Source: Hydrogenophaga sp. | GTDB taxonomy: Bacteria > Pseudomonadota > Gammaproteobacteria > Burkholderiales > Burkholderiaceae_C | Length of the DNA stretch: 64,000 nt | Direction of reading: 5' to 3' | Assembly (NCBI RefSeq): GCF_019635465.1 | Contig: NZ_JAHBZK010000008.1 | Location: 124,001-188,000 of the forward strand | Part shown: one piece after another, positions 57,471 to 64,000 of the stretch | Layout: each line of letters begins with the position of its first letter | Numbering within the stretch: the stretch's first letter is position 1 | The notes under the pieces: model-generated | Databases searched by the model: none | Told to the model about the DNA's origin: nothing | Seen by the model: only the letters and a program-made list of their open reading frames with translations | Translations under genes and position numbers: made by a program

Positions 57471-58502
57471 ATGACATTCACGATCACCGTGCAGCCCAGC
57501 GGGCGCACCTTCACCGCCAACCCGGACGAAGCCATGCTCGCCGCCGGCATCCGCCAGGGCATTGGCCTGCCGTATGGCTGCAAGGACGGCGCTTGCGGTT
57601 CGTGCAAATGCAAGCTGATTGCCGGCAGCGTGGCCCATGGGCCGCACCAGGCCAAGGCCTTGAGCGCCGACGAAGAAGCCGCTGGCTATGTGCTCACCTG
57701 CTGCGGCGTGGCGCAGACCGACGTGGTGCTCGAATCGCGCCAGGTGACCGAGCTGGGCGCCTTCCCGATCAAGAAGATGCCCGCCCGCGTGAGCAGCTTG
57801 AGCCGCGCGTCGCACGACGTGATGGTGCTGCGCCTGCAACTGCCGGCCAGCGACACCTTCCAGTACCGCGCAGGCCAGTACGTTGAGTTCATCCTGCGCG
57901 ATGGCGACCGCCGCAGCTACTCGATGGCCAACGCGCCGCACACCCAGTCCGAAGCACCCGGCATCGAGCTGCACCTGCGCCACATGCCCGGCGGCAAGTT
58001 CACCGATCAGGTGTTCAGCACGATGAAGGAAAAGGACATCCTGCGCATCGAGGGTCCGTTCGGCAGCTTCTTCCTGCGCGAAGACAGCAGCAAGCCCATG
58101 ATCCTGCTGGCCTCCGGCACCGGATTTGCGCCGATCAAAGCCATCATCGAACACATGCGTTTCAAGGGCATCGACCGCCCCGCCACGCTCTACTGGGGCG
58201 GCCGCCGCCCGGGCGACCTGTACCAGAGCGACTGGATCGAGGCCCAGCTGGCGGCCATGCCCAACCTGCGCTATGTGCCCGTGATCTCCGACGCCTTGCC
58301 GGAAGACGCCTGGAGCGGACGCACCGGCTTCGTTCACCAGGCCGTTCTGAAGGACCACCCCGACCTGAGCGGCTTCGAGGTCTATGCCTGCGGCGCACCC
58401 ATCGTGGTCGAATCGGCCAAACGCGACTACGTGGCCCAAGGCCAGTTGCCCGAAGAGTTCTTCTTCGCGGACTCGTTCACCTCTGCGGCCGACAAGGCCT
58501 GA
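57471..58502 (+). CDS. 2Fe-2S ferredoxin/FAD reductase (CDP-6-deoxy-delta-3,4-glucoseen reductase-like)
   Basis: This 343-residue protein fuses a plant-type ferredoxin domain (C37, C42, C45 and C77) to an FNR-type flavin domain (RRSYSMANAP for FAD) and an NAD domain (LASGTGFAPIKAI, YACGAP). It passes electrons from NAD(P)H to an oxygenase or similar enzyme; the proper partner is not in the window. The DNA just upstream belongs to the divergent epimerase. Confidence 0.88.
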   Translation: MTFTITVQPSGRTFTANPDEAMLAAGIRQGIGLPYGCKDGACGSCKCKLIAGSVAHGPHQAKALSADEEAAGYVLTCCGVAQTDVVLESRQVTELGAFPIKKMPARVSSLSRASHDVMVLRLQLPASDTFQYRAGQYVEFILRDGDRRSYSMANAPHTQSEAPGIELHLRHMPGGKFTDQVFSTMKEKDILRIEGPFGSFFLREDSSKPMILLASGTGFAPIKAIIEHMRFKGIDRPATLYWGGRRPGDLYQSDWIEAQLAAMPNLRYVPVISDALPEDAWSGRTGFVHQAVLKDHPDLSGFEVYACGAPIVVESAKRDYVAQGQLPEEFFFADSFTSAADKA

Positions 58503-58530
58503 CACCCCACCCACAACAAGGAGACAAGCC

Positions 58531-59493
58531 ATGATTTCCAGACGCCATGCGATCGCCCTCGGTGCTGCCGCCCTTTCATTGCCGAGCTGGGCACAGTCGC
58601 AGACCATGCGCATCGTGGTGCCCTTTGCACCCGGTGGTCCGATCGATGTGACCGCGCGCATCCTGGCCGAGGCCGTCAAGGACTCGCTGGGCACGGTGAT
58701 CATCGAAAACCGGCCGGGCGCCGGCGGCAACATCGGCGTCGGTCTGGTGGCCAAGTCCGCGCCCGATGGCATGACGCTGGGTATCGCCACCACCGCCTCG
58801 CACGGCATCAACCCCTGGCTGTTCAAGTCCCTGCCCTACGACCCGGTCAAGGATTTCGCACCTGTCACGCAGATGCTGCGCGTGCCCAACGTGCTGGTGA
58901 TGAATGCCGAGGCGGCTCAGCGCCTCAACATCAACAGCGTGCCCGACCTGATCCGCTACGCCAAGGCCAACCCCGGCCGCCTGAACTATGGCTCTGGCGG
59001 CAATGGCAGCGCCGGTCACCTCGCGGGCGAGCTGTTCAAGAACCAGGCCGGCATCTTTGCGGTGCACATTCCCTACAACGGCGGCAACCCGGCACAGCTG
59101 GGTCTGCTGTCGGGTCAGGTGGACTTCAACTTCGACAACCTCGCCACCGCGGCGGCCAACATCCGCTCGGGCAAGCTCAAGGCACTGGCGGTCACCACGG
59201 CGCAACGCAGCGGCGTGATGCCAGATGTGCCCACCGTGGCCGAGACGCTGCCGGGCTTCGAGATCGACACCTGGTGGGGCCTGATCGCGCCGGCCGGCAC
59301 GCCCGCCGACGTGGTGGCGCGCCTCAATGCCGCCTTCACCAAGGCCCTGCAGTCGCCCGAGGTGAAGTCGCGCTTTGCCACCCTGCTGGCCGAACCCGCC
59401 CCCAGCACGCCGCAAGCCTTTGCCGACTTCATGAACCGCGAACGCGCCAAGTACGAGCGCATGGTCAAGATCAGCGGCGCCAAGGTGGACTGA
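58531..59493 (+). CDS. Bug-family (TTT) periplasmic substrate-binding protein
   Basis: This 320-residue exported protein has a signal peptide, MISRRHAIALGAAALSLPSWAQS (SRRHA could allow Tat export). Family stretches are RIVVPFAPGGPIDVTAR, VIIENRPGAGGNIG, FAPVTQM and YGSGGNGSAGHLAGELF. It binds small carboxylates for tripartite tricarboxylate transport. No TctA/B genes are adjacent, as is usual for orphan Bug proteins. AAGGAG precedes the ATG; a strong terminator follows. Confidence 0.92.
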   Translation: MISRRHAIALGAAALSLPSWAQSQTMRIVVPFAPGGPIDVTARILAEAVKDSLGTVIIENRPGAGGNIGVGLVAKSAPDGMTLGIATTASHGINPWLFKSLPYDPVKDFAPVTQMLRVPNVLVMNAEAAQRLNINSVPDLIRYAKANPGRLNYGSGGNGSAGHLAGELFKNQAGIFAVHIPYNGGNPAQLGLLSGQVDFNFDNLATAAANIRSGKLKALAVTTAQRSGVMPDVPTVAETLPGFEIDTWWGLIAPAGTPADVVARLNAAFTKALQSPEVKSRFATLLAEPAPSTPQAFADFMNRERAKYERMVKISGAKVD

Positions 59494-59520
59494 CGCGTCA
59501 CACGGTCATCGACCAAACAA

Positions 59521-59547
59521 AAGAGGGCGCCGCTGGCGCCCTCTTTT
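59521..59547. terminator. Bidirectional terminator
   Basis: An 11-bp perfect stem (59521-59531 with 59535-59545) has a GCT loop, is flanked by As on the left and Ts on the right, and lies between convergent Bug and SCO1 genes. Confidence 0.85.
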
Positions 59548-59579
59548 GCTGGTGTCTCTGTCTGCGCAACAACCGCGCA

Positions 59580-60176
59580 TCAGCCCTTGAGCAAGGCACG
59601 CACGTCGTCGGCCAGGCCCTGCGCGCCACTGCCATAACGTTCGTAGAGGCGAATGCGCCCTTGCGGGTCGTACACGAAGCTGCCCGCCGAGTGGTCCATG
59701 GTGTAGCTCGTGGGCGTCTTGCCCTCAACCTTCTTGTAGTAGACCTTGAAGCTCTTGGCGACAGCCTCAAGCTCCCCGGGGGCCGCGTACAAGGCCAGAA
59801 AGCTCGGGTCGAAATTGGTGACGTACTGCTTCATCACCTCGGGCGTGTCGCGCTCGGGGTCCACGCTCACGAACAGGCCTTGCAGCTTGTCGCTGTCGGC
59901 GCCCAGCAGGCGTTTGGCTTCGGCCAGTTCGCTCATGGAGGTGGGGCACACGTCGGGGCACTGCGTGTAGCCGAAGAAGATCACGACCACCTTGCCCTTG
60001 AAATCGGCCAGCGTGCGCTTGCTTCCGTTGTGATCGGTGAGCGAGAAGGCATTGGCGTAGTCGGCACCGGTGATGTCCACGCCCTTGAAGCTGTTCGGCG
60101 ATTCGGAGCAGGCCGCCAGAAGCAGCGATGCGCTGGCCAGGGCCAGCAGACGGCGACGGGGAATGTGGTTCACCAT
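59580..60176 (-). CDS. SCO1/SenC copper chaperone lipoprotein
   Basis: This 198-residue thioredoxin-fold protein delivers copper to the CuA site of cytochrome oxidase. The lipobox LLLAAC places the lipid on C23. The copper ligands are C73 and C77 (CPDVC) and H162 in YTMDHSAGS. It is the last gene of the oxidase-assembly cluster; its start overlaps the end of ctaB by seven bases. Confidence 0.94.
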   Translation of the reverse strand: MVNHIPRRRLLALASASLLLAACSESPNSFKGVDITGADYANAFSLTDHNGSKRTLADFKGKVVVIFFGYTQCPDVCPTSMSELAEAKRLLGADSDKLQGLFVSVDPERDTPEVMKQYVTNFDPSFLALYAAPGELEAVAKSFKVYYKKVEGKTPTSYTMDHSAGSFVYDPQGRIRLYERYGSGAQGLADDVRALLKG

Positions 60177-61084
60177 GGCAGGTAGTGGTCGATCAGCAGC
60201 GCCGCGAACAGCAGCGACAGGTGGATGAGCGAGAAGCGGAAAGTCTTTCGAGCCAGGGCATCGGAATAGTTCCGCCACAGCGCGAATGCGTAACCGCAGA
60301 AGCCGATGCCCAGCGCCAGCGCGCTGACCAGGTAGAACCAGCCACTCATGCGCATCATGAACGGCATCAGCGTGGCCGCCAGCAACACAAAGGTGTAGAG
60401 CAGGATCTGCAGCCGCGTGAACTCGGAGCCATGGGTGACCGGCAGCATCGGCAGGCCCGACTTGCGGTAGTCCTCGACCCGGTAGAGCGCCAGCGCCCAG
60501 AAGTGCGGCGGCGTCCAGAGGAAGATGATGAGGAACAGGATGAGCGCCTCGGGCGCGACCGCATTGGTCATGGCCGTCCAGCCCAGCACCGGTGGCATGG
60601 CACCGGACGCGCCACCGATCACGATGTTCTGCGGTGTGAGCGGCTTGAGCACCACGGTGTAGATGATTGCGTAGCCCACGAAGGTGGCGAAGGTGAGCCA
60701 CATGGTCAGCGGGTTGACCCAGAACCACAGGATGGCCGAACCGACCGCGCACAGCGCCGCCGAGAAGCTCAGCGTCTGCCAGTTGGTCAATTCACCCTTG
60801 GCGGTGGGGCGCCAGGCGGTGCGCTTCATGCGGGCGTCGATGTGCTGCTCCACCACGCAATTGAACGCGGCAGCGGCACCCGCCACGAGCCAGATGCCCA
60901 GGCAGGCCACCGCCGCCAGTTGCACCTGGGCCCAGGTGGGCGCGCCTGGCACCGCCAGCACCATGCCGATCAAGGCGCAAAAGACGATGAGCTGAATGAC
61001 ACGCGGCTTGGTCAGCGCGTGGAACTGGCGCCAGGTCGAGGGCATGGCTGCAGGGGTCATCTTGGGGGCTGGTGCGGTGCTCAT
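60170..61084 (-). CDS. ctaB: Protoheme IX farnesyltransferase (haem O synthase)
   Basis: CtaB adds farnesyl to haem B to make haem O. The 304-residue UbiA-family membrane protein has about nine segments and the acidic motifs [15 protein letters not shown] and [12 protein letters not shown]. The start overlaps the ctaA stop by four bases (ATGA). An open frame extends upstream through ctaA but is a shadow. Confidence 0.96.
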   Translation of the reverse strand: MSTAPAPKMTPAAMPSTWRQFHALTKPRVIQLIVFCALIGMVLAVPGAPTWAQVQLAAVACLGIWLVAGAAAAFNCVVEQHIDARMKRTAWRPTAKGELTNWQTLSFSAALCAVGSAILWFWVNPLTMWLTFATFVGYAIIYTVVLKPLTPQNIVIGGASGAMPPVLGWTAMTNAVAPEALILFLIIFLWTPPHFWALALYRVEDYRKSGLPMLPVTHGSEFTRLQILLYTFVLLAATLMPFMMRMSGWFYLVSALALGIGFCGYAFALWRNYSDALARKTFRFSLIHLSLLFAALLIDHYLPW

Positions 61085-62232
61085 CTGGTGGCTTGCGACC
61101 AGCGCAGTGAGGGGGTGGGAACAGCGGCCGCCCGCGTGGACGCCAGCGCGCCGGTGAAGGCAATCACCAGCCCGGCAGCGCCACCGGTGTGGGCCACGGC
61201 AGCCAGCAGTGGCCAGTCGAGCACGACGTTGCTCAGGCCACTGAGGAATTGCCAGGCGCACAAGGCGGCGAGCAGCTTCGCAAAGCGCTGCAGGCCCGGC
61301 TGTCGCCACAAGACCCAGGCCAGCGCCAGCAGCACCGCGAACACCAGGTAGGCAGACAGGCGGTGCACGTAATGGATCGCCGTCAAGGCAGGAAAGGTGA
61401 TGGCTTCGCCCGTGTGGGTGGTGCCCAGTTCCCGCCACAAGGCAAAGCCCTCACGCAGGTTCATGGGTGGCCACCAACTCCCCTGGCAGGTGGGGAATTC
61501 GCGGCAAGCCAGCACGGCGTAGTTGGTGCTGACCCAGCCACCCAGTGCGATCTGCAGCCACAACAGGCCGAAGGCCAGCCACAGAAAGGCGCGCAGCCCT
61601 GACGAAACCGGAACCGACCCGCTCGAGCCGGGTTCGGCGAGGTGGTAGGCCACGGACTGCGCGCGCAACAGCGCCAACAGCACCAGCCCGCCCAGCAAGT
61701 GCATGGTCACGATGGCTGGGAACAACTTCATGGTGACGGTGAACGCCCCAAACGCCCCTTGCAGACAGACCCAGGCCAGCGTGACCACCGGCCATACCCA
61801 GTGCACATGGATGCGACGGCGCTCGATCCAGCTGCCCACGGCCAGCACGATGATGAGGACCCCGACCGCGGTGGCCAGGTAGCGGTGGATCATCTCGACC
61901 CAGGCCTTGGAGAAGGTCACCGGCCCCGTGGGCATGGCCGATTGCGCGGCCGAAATGTCGGCGTGTGCGCCCAGCGGGCTGGCCGCGCCATAACAACCTG
62001 GCCAGTCGGGACAGCCCAGGCCCGAGTCGGTGAGGCGGGTGAACGCGCCGAAAAGCACCAGATCGAAGGTCAGGAACAAGGTGATGAGCGTGAGCACGCC
62101 CAGGCGCCGCGCCGGCGTGGCCTGACGGTGACGCAGCCAGATCCAGGTCAGCGGACCAATGGCAATGATCACGCCCAGCAACATGAGGCGGGCGATGGGC
62201 GCCAGGTCGACCAGGGCTTGCGTGTTGTCCAT
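61081..62232 (-). CDS. ctaA: Haem A synthase (COX15/CtaA)
   Basis: CtaA oxidises haem O to haem A. The 383-residue protein has eight hydrophobic segments and the conserved His residues in [20 protein letters not shown], and [12 protein letters not shown]. The extracytoplasmic Cys pair CPDWPGCYG (near 61-68) is typical of the family. It lies one base after the small SCO-like gene and is coupled to ctaB. Confidence 0.95.
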   Translation of the reverse strand: MDNTQALVDLAPIARLMLLGVIIAIGPLTWIWLRHRQATPARRLGVLTLITLFLTFDLVLFGAFTRLTDSGLGCPDWPGCYGAASPLGAHADISAAQSAMPTGPVTFSKAWVEMIHRYLATAVGVLIIVLAVGSWIERRRIHVHWVWPVVTLAWVCLQGAFGAFTVTMKLFPAIVTMHLLGGLVLLALLRAQSVAYHLAEPGSSGSVPVSSGLRAFLWLAFGLLWLQIALGGWVSTNYAVLACREFPTCQGSWWPPMNLREGFALWRELGTTHTGEAITFPALTAIHYVHRLSAYLVFAVLLALAWVLWRQPGLQRFAKLLAALCAWQFLSGLSNVVLDWPLLAAVAHTGGAAGLVIAFTGALASTRAAAVPTPSLRWSQATR

Positions 62233-62233
62233 G

Positions 62234-62911
62234 TCAGTGCGTGCGCCCGGGCGCGTCCCAGAAGGCCGATGCGCGCAGCAGGCGATCGAGGTCGCGCTTG
62301 GCCCGAGCGGGGTCGATGTTGGCCGGGAAGCGCATCATCCAGTTGCCCAGCGGGTCGACCACGTAGAGGTGGTCTTCGATGCGTTGACCCGCCGCGGGCT
62401 GCAACCATTGCGCGAGCGCCCCTGCATCGACTTGAAGAACGGTGGCGGCTGCTGTGGCGGCCTTCAGGGGCTCGCGCAGTTCGCCGGTACCCGTGCGCAA
62501 CCAGACCCAGTCGAGGCGGTCCTTTTCCTTGCCCAGGGTCTCCCGCAGTTGTCGCTGCAGGTACAGATGGCGCTCGCAGGCGGCGTCGCAGGCGCTGTCG
62601 GCCACGCTGACCAGCAGCCATTGGTCCTTGAGCGCAGCAAGAGGCACCTTGGTGCCGGCCGCGTCCGTGCCGTCGATGGCGGGGAGCGGTCGCTGGGGCG
62701 AGATGAGCTCGCCATAGTTGCGCCGGCCTTCTGGGCGGATCACGTAATACGTGAAATACGAGGCAATCACCGGCGCCGCACAGACCAGCAGAATGGCCAT
62801 CATCTTCCAGCGCCCGGAGCGCGTGGTCGCGCTGCGGTCCGGATGGGTGGCGTCGGGCGTGGGCAGGCTGTGCACCGTCAGCGTCAGGGGTTCATCGGGC
62901 ATCTTTGCCAT
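62234..62911 (-). CDS. SCO-like membrane-anchored thioredoxin-fold protein
   Basis: This 225-residue protein has a single N-terminal membrane segment (MMAILLVCAAPVIASYFTYYV, about 36-56) and a periplasmic domain. It has ACDAACERHL (a CxxxC like SCO1) and EDHLYVVDPLGN (DH placed as in SCO1 DHS...DP.G). It is probably a divergent copper or thiol factor for oxidase assembly. It overlaps the SURF1 end by 20 bases. M42 (62902) is an alternative start. Confidence 0.72.
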   Translation of the reverse strand: MAKMPDEPLTLTVHSLPTPDATHPDRSATTRSGRWKMMAILLVCAAPVIASYFTYYVIRPEGRRNYGELISPQRPLPAIDGTDAAGTKVPLAALKDQWLLVSVADSACDAACERHLYLQRQLRETLGKEKDRLDWVWLRTGTGELREPLKAATAAATVLQVDAGALAQWLQPAAGQRIEDHLYVVDPLGNWMMRFPANIDPARAKRDLDRLLRASAFWDAPGRTH

Positions 62912-63629
62912 GGGTGCGGGCGCGTTGGCGGCGGGGTTGAATGATCTGGAACCAGAGATAGAGACCGGCGGCCAGGGCGCACATGGCGAACCACTGGAAG
63001 GCATAGCCGTTGTGTTTGGCCACATCGGTGGCTGGCAGGGCCCAGTGCCGTTGCAAGGGTCCCGCGTCGTCGCCGGTCTGCTGCATGGACAGATCCATCA
63101 GCGCCAGTCCGGTTTCCTGCCGGAATCCGGCGAGGTCGATATTTTGCCGGATCACCCCGGCAGTGGGCTCACCCAGCTGGAACAGCCGCCCGGGGGCAGG
63201 GGCCAAGCGCCCAGCCACGGTCACCTCGCCAGCGGGTGTGGACACGTCGGGTACGCGCGTGCGGTCGTTGAAGTCGCGCGGCACCCAGCCACGCTGCACC
63301 AGCACCACGCGATCACTGTCGGCCAGCTTCAACGGCGTCACCAGGTAGAACCCGGTGCGTCCGTCCATCTGGCGGTTGTCCAGAAACACGCTGTGGCGAG
63401 TTATCCACTCGCCACGCAGGCGCAGCGGTCGGTACAGGCCGGCGTTCGGATCGCTCGCCGACAGGAGATCGGTGTTGTCCCATGCCGGCAACTCGGCACG
63501 CGCCAGGATGGCTGACTGCAGCGCGGTCTTCTGCGCGGCGCGGTCGAGTTGCCACAACCCGAGCGAGGCCGTCACCGCCATGGTGACCAGGGTGGCGGCC
63601 GCCACCACCAGACGGCGGGCCCGGCTCAT
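62892..63629 (-). CDS. SURF1-family cytochrome oxidase assembly protein
   Basis: This 245-residue protein has two membrane segments (about 8-26 and 211-230) flanking a periplasmic domain. SURF1 features visible are LGLWQLDRAAQK, YRPLRLRGEW, VFLDNRQMDGRTGFYLVTPL, VLVQRGWVPRD and NGYAFQWFAMC. It helps insert haem A into subunit I. It leads the SURF1-SCO-like-ctaA-ctaB-SCO1 series. Confidence 0.92.
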   Translation of the reverse strand: MSRARRLVVAAATLVTMAVTASLGLWQLDRAAQKTALQSAILARAELPAWDNTDLLSASDPNAGLYRPLRLRGEWITRHSVFLDNRQMDGRTGFYLVTPLKLADSDRVVLVQRGWVPRDFNDRTRVPDVSTPAGEVTVAGRLAPAPGRLFQLGEPTAGVIRQNIDLAGFRQETGLALMDLSMQQTGDDAGPLQRHWALPATDVAKHNGYAFQWFAMCALAAGLYLWFQIIQPRRQRARTHGKDAR

Positions 63630-63677
63630 GCGCAATCGCCGGACCGCGAGGCCGGGTGCAGGCGGATAATCCCGCGC

Positions 63678-63908
63678 ATGAAATACGTGGTGATCGTGGC
63701 CTTCGTGGCCATCATTGGCAGCCTGGCTGCCGCCGGGGTGTTCATGATGCGGGGCGGCGTCAATGAAGACAGCGAGGCCCCGCGCAAACGGCACATGGCG
63801 CGCGCGCTGGCGTTTCGGGTGGGGTTTTCTGTCTTGCTCTTCGTCATCGTGCTGGTCGCCTATTTCATGGGCTGGATCCAGCCCACCGGCCTGCCCCTGC
63901 AACGCTGA
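63678..63908 (+). CDS. DUF2909 twin-transmembrane protein
   Basis: This is a 76-residue protein with two transmembrane helices (about 3-23 and 47-68) joined by a charged loop. DUF2909 proteins commonly lie between coxC and SURF1 in betaproteobacteria. The coxC gene would then be just beyond the right edge. It is divergent from SURF1. Function is unknown. Confidence 0.8.
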   Translation: MKYVVIVAFVAIIGSLAAAGVFMMRGGVNEDSEAPRKRHMARALAFRVGFSVLLFVIVLVAYFMGWIQPTGLPLQR

Positions 63909-63929
63909 GCGCGAACCGGGACCGGAAGC

Positions 63930-63955
63930 AAAAAGGCGCCACGGGGCGCCTTTTT
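63930..63955. terminator. Terminator after the DUF2909 gene
   Basis: AAAAAGGCGCC/GGCGCCTTTTT with an ACGG loop gives a stem with A and T runs on either side, so it can work in both directions. Confidence 0.85.
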
Positions 63956-64000
63956 GTTGCGGGGCCCGTACCGACCCGATCGACCATCACATCCAGTAAA

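Overview
The window is a 64 kb stretch of GC-rich bacterial chromosome with closely packed genes. The gene orders folC-dedD-cvpA-purF-metZ, tatD-(DNA glycosylase)-(spermidine synthase-like)-gspE, lolC-lolD and SURF1-ctaA-ctaB-SCO, together with the close match of one monooxygenase to Comamonas 3-hydroxybenzoate 4-hydroxylase, point to Betaproteobacteria, order Burkholderiales, family Comamonadaceae (Hydrogenophaga/Acidovorax-like). The family assignment is inferred from protein resemblance and synteny, not from a search.

Layout. 1-4530 (minus): folC, a SPOR/DedD protein, cvpA, purF and the 5' part of metZ. 4586-6674 (plus): an ArsC/YffB-like protein, ppnP and argG. 6675-9944: a small accessory region between argG and ribF. 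It holds a 277-bp inverted-repeat element, an HNH endonuclease gene, two perfect copies of a 56-bp repeat bracketing a secreted DUF4034/TPR protein gene, an ankyrin gene, and several multi-armed palindromes. 9945-15779 (plus): ribF, ileS, lspA and a class V aminotransferase. 15836-22931: a quinone oxidoreductase, two EamA transporters, the mobR-mobA aromatic hydroxylase pair with a palindromic operator, an SDR and a small unknown gene. 23112-27045 (minus): tatD, a DNA glycosylase, a spermidine synthase-like protein and a GspE/PilB ATPase. 27098-32200: a META lipoprotein, lolC-lolD, an unknown gene and recJ. 32245-37500: an AlgZ/AlgR-like two-component pair, argH, a bacteriohemerythrin and an FMN hydroxyacid dehydrogenase. 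37519-45694: a SIMPL protein, dinB, a crotonase, a TIR/deoxyribosyltransferase-fold protein, an HDAC-family amidohydrolase, queF, a prolyl hydroxylase-like oxygenase and yaaA. 45104-47666: a rubrerythrin-(Fe-S)-DUF3501 operon. 47912-50461: a VOC-flavin monooxygenase-DUF2783 operon. 50564-56409: valS, then cysM-nudix-tusA-dehydrogenase on the minus strand, and tRNA-Leu(CAA). 56468-59493: an epimerase, a ferredoxin-type reductase and a Bug substrate-binding protein. 59580-63908: a cytochrome oxidase assembly cluster (SCO1, ctaB, ctaA, a second SCO-like protein, SURF1) and a DUF2909 protein.

Most of the window is ordinary core genome: purine, arginine, folate and flavin synthesis, translation, lipoprotein export and haem A/CuA assembly. 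The best places for something new are the accessory region at 6.7-9.9 kb, whose recurring multi-armed palindromes are not explained by any gene, and the palindrome at 22983-23092, whose arm mismatches would all be G-U pairs in the plus-strand transcript. Two catabolic or stress modules (mobRA and VOC-monooxygenase-DUF2783) and a few enzymes with altered active sites are secondary points of interest.
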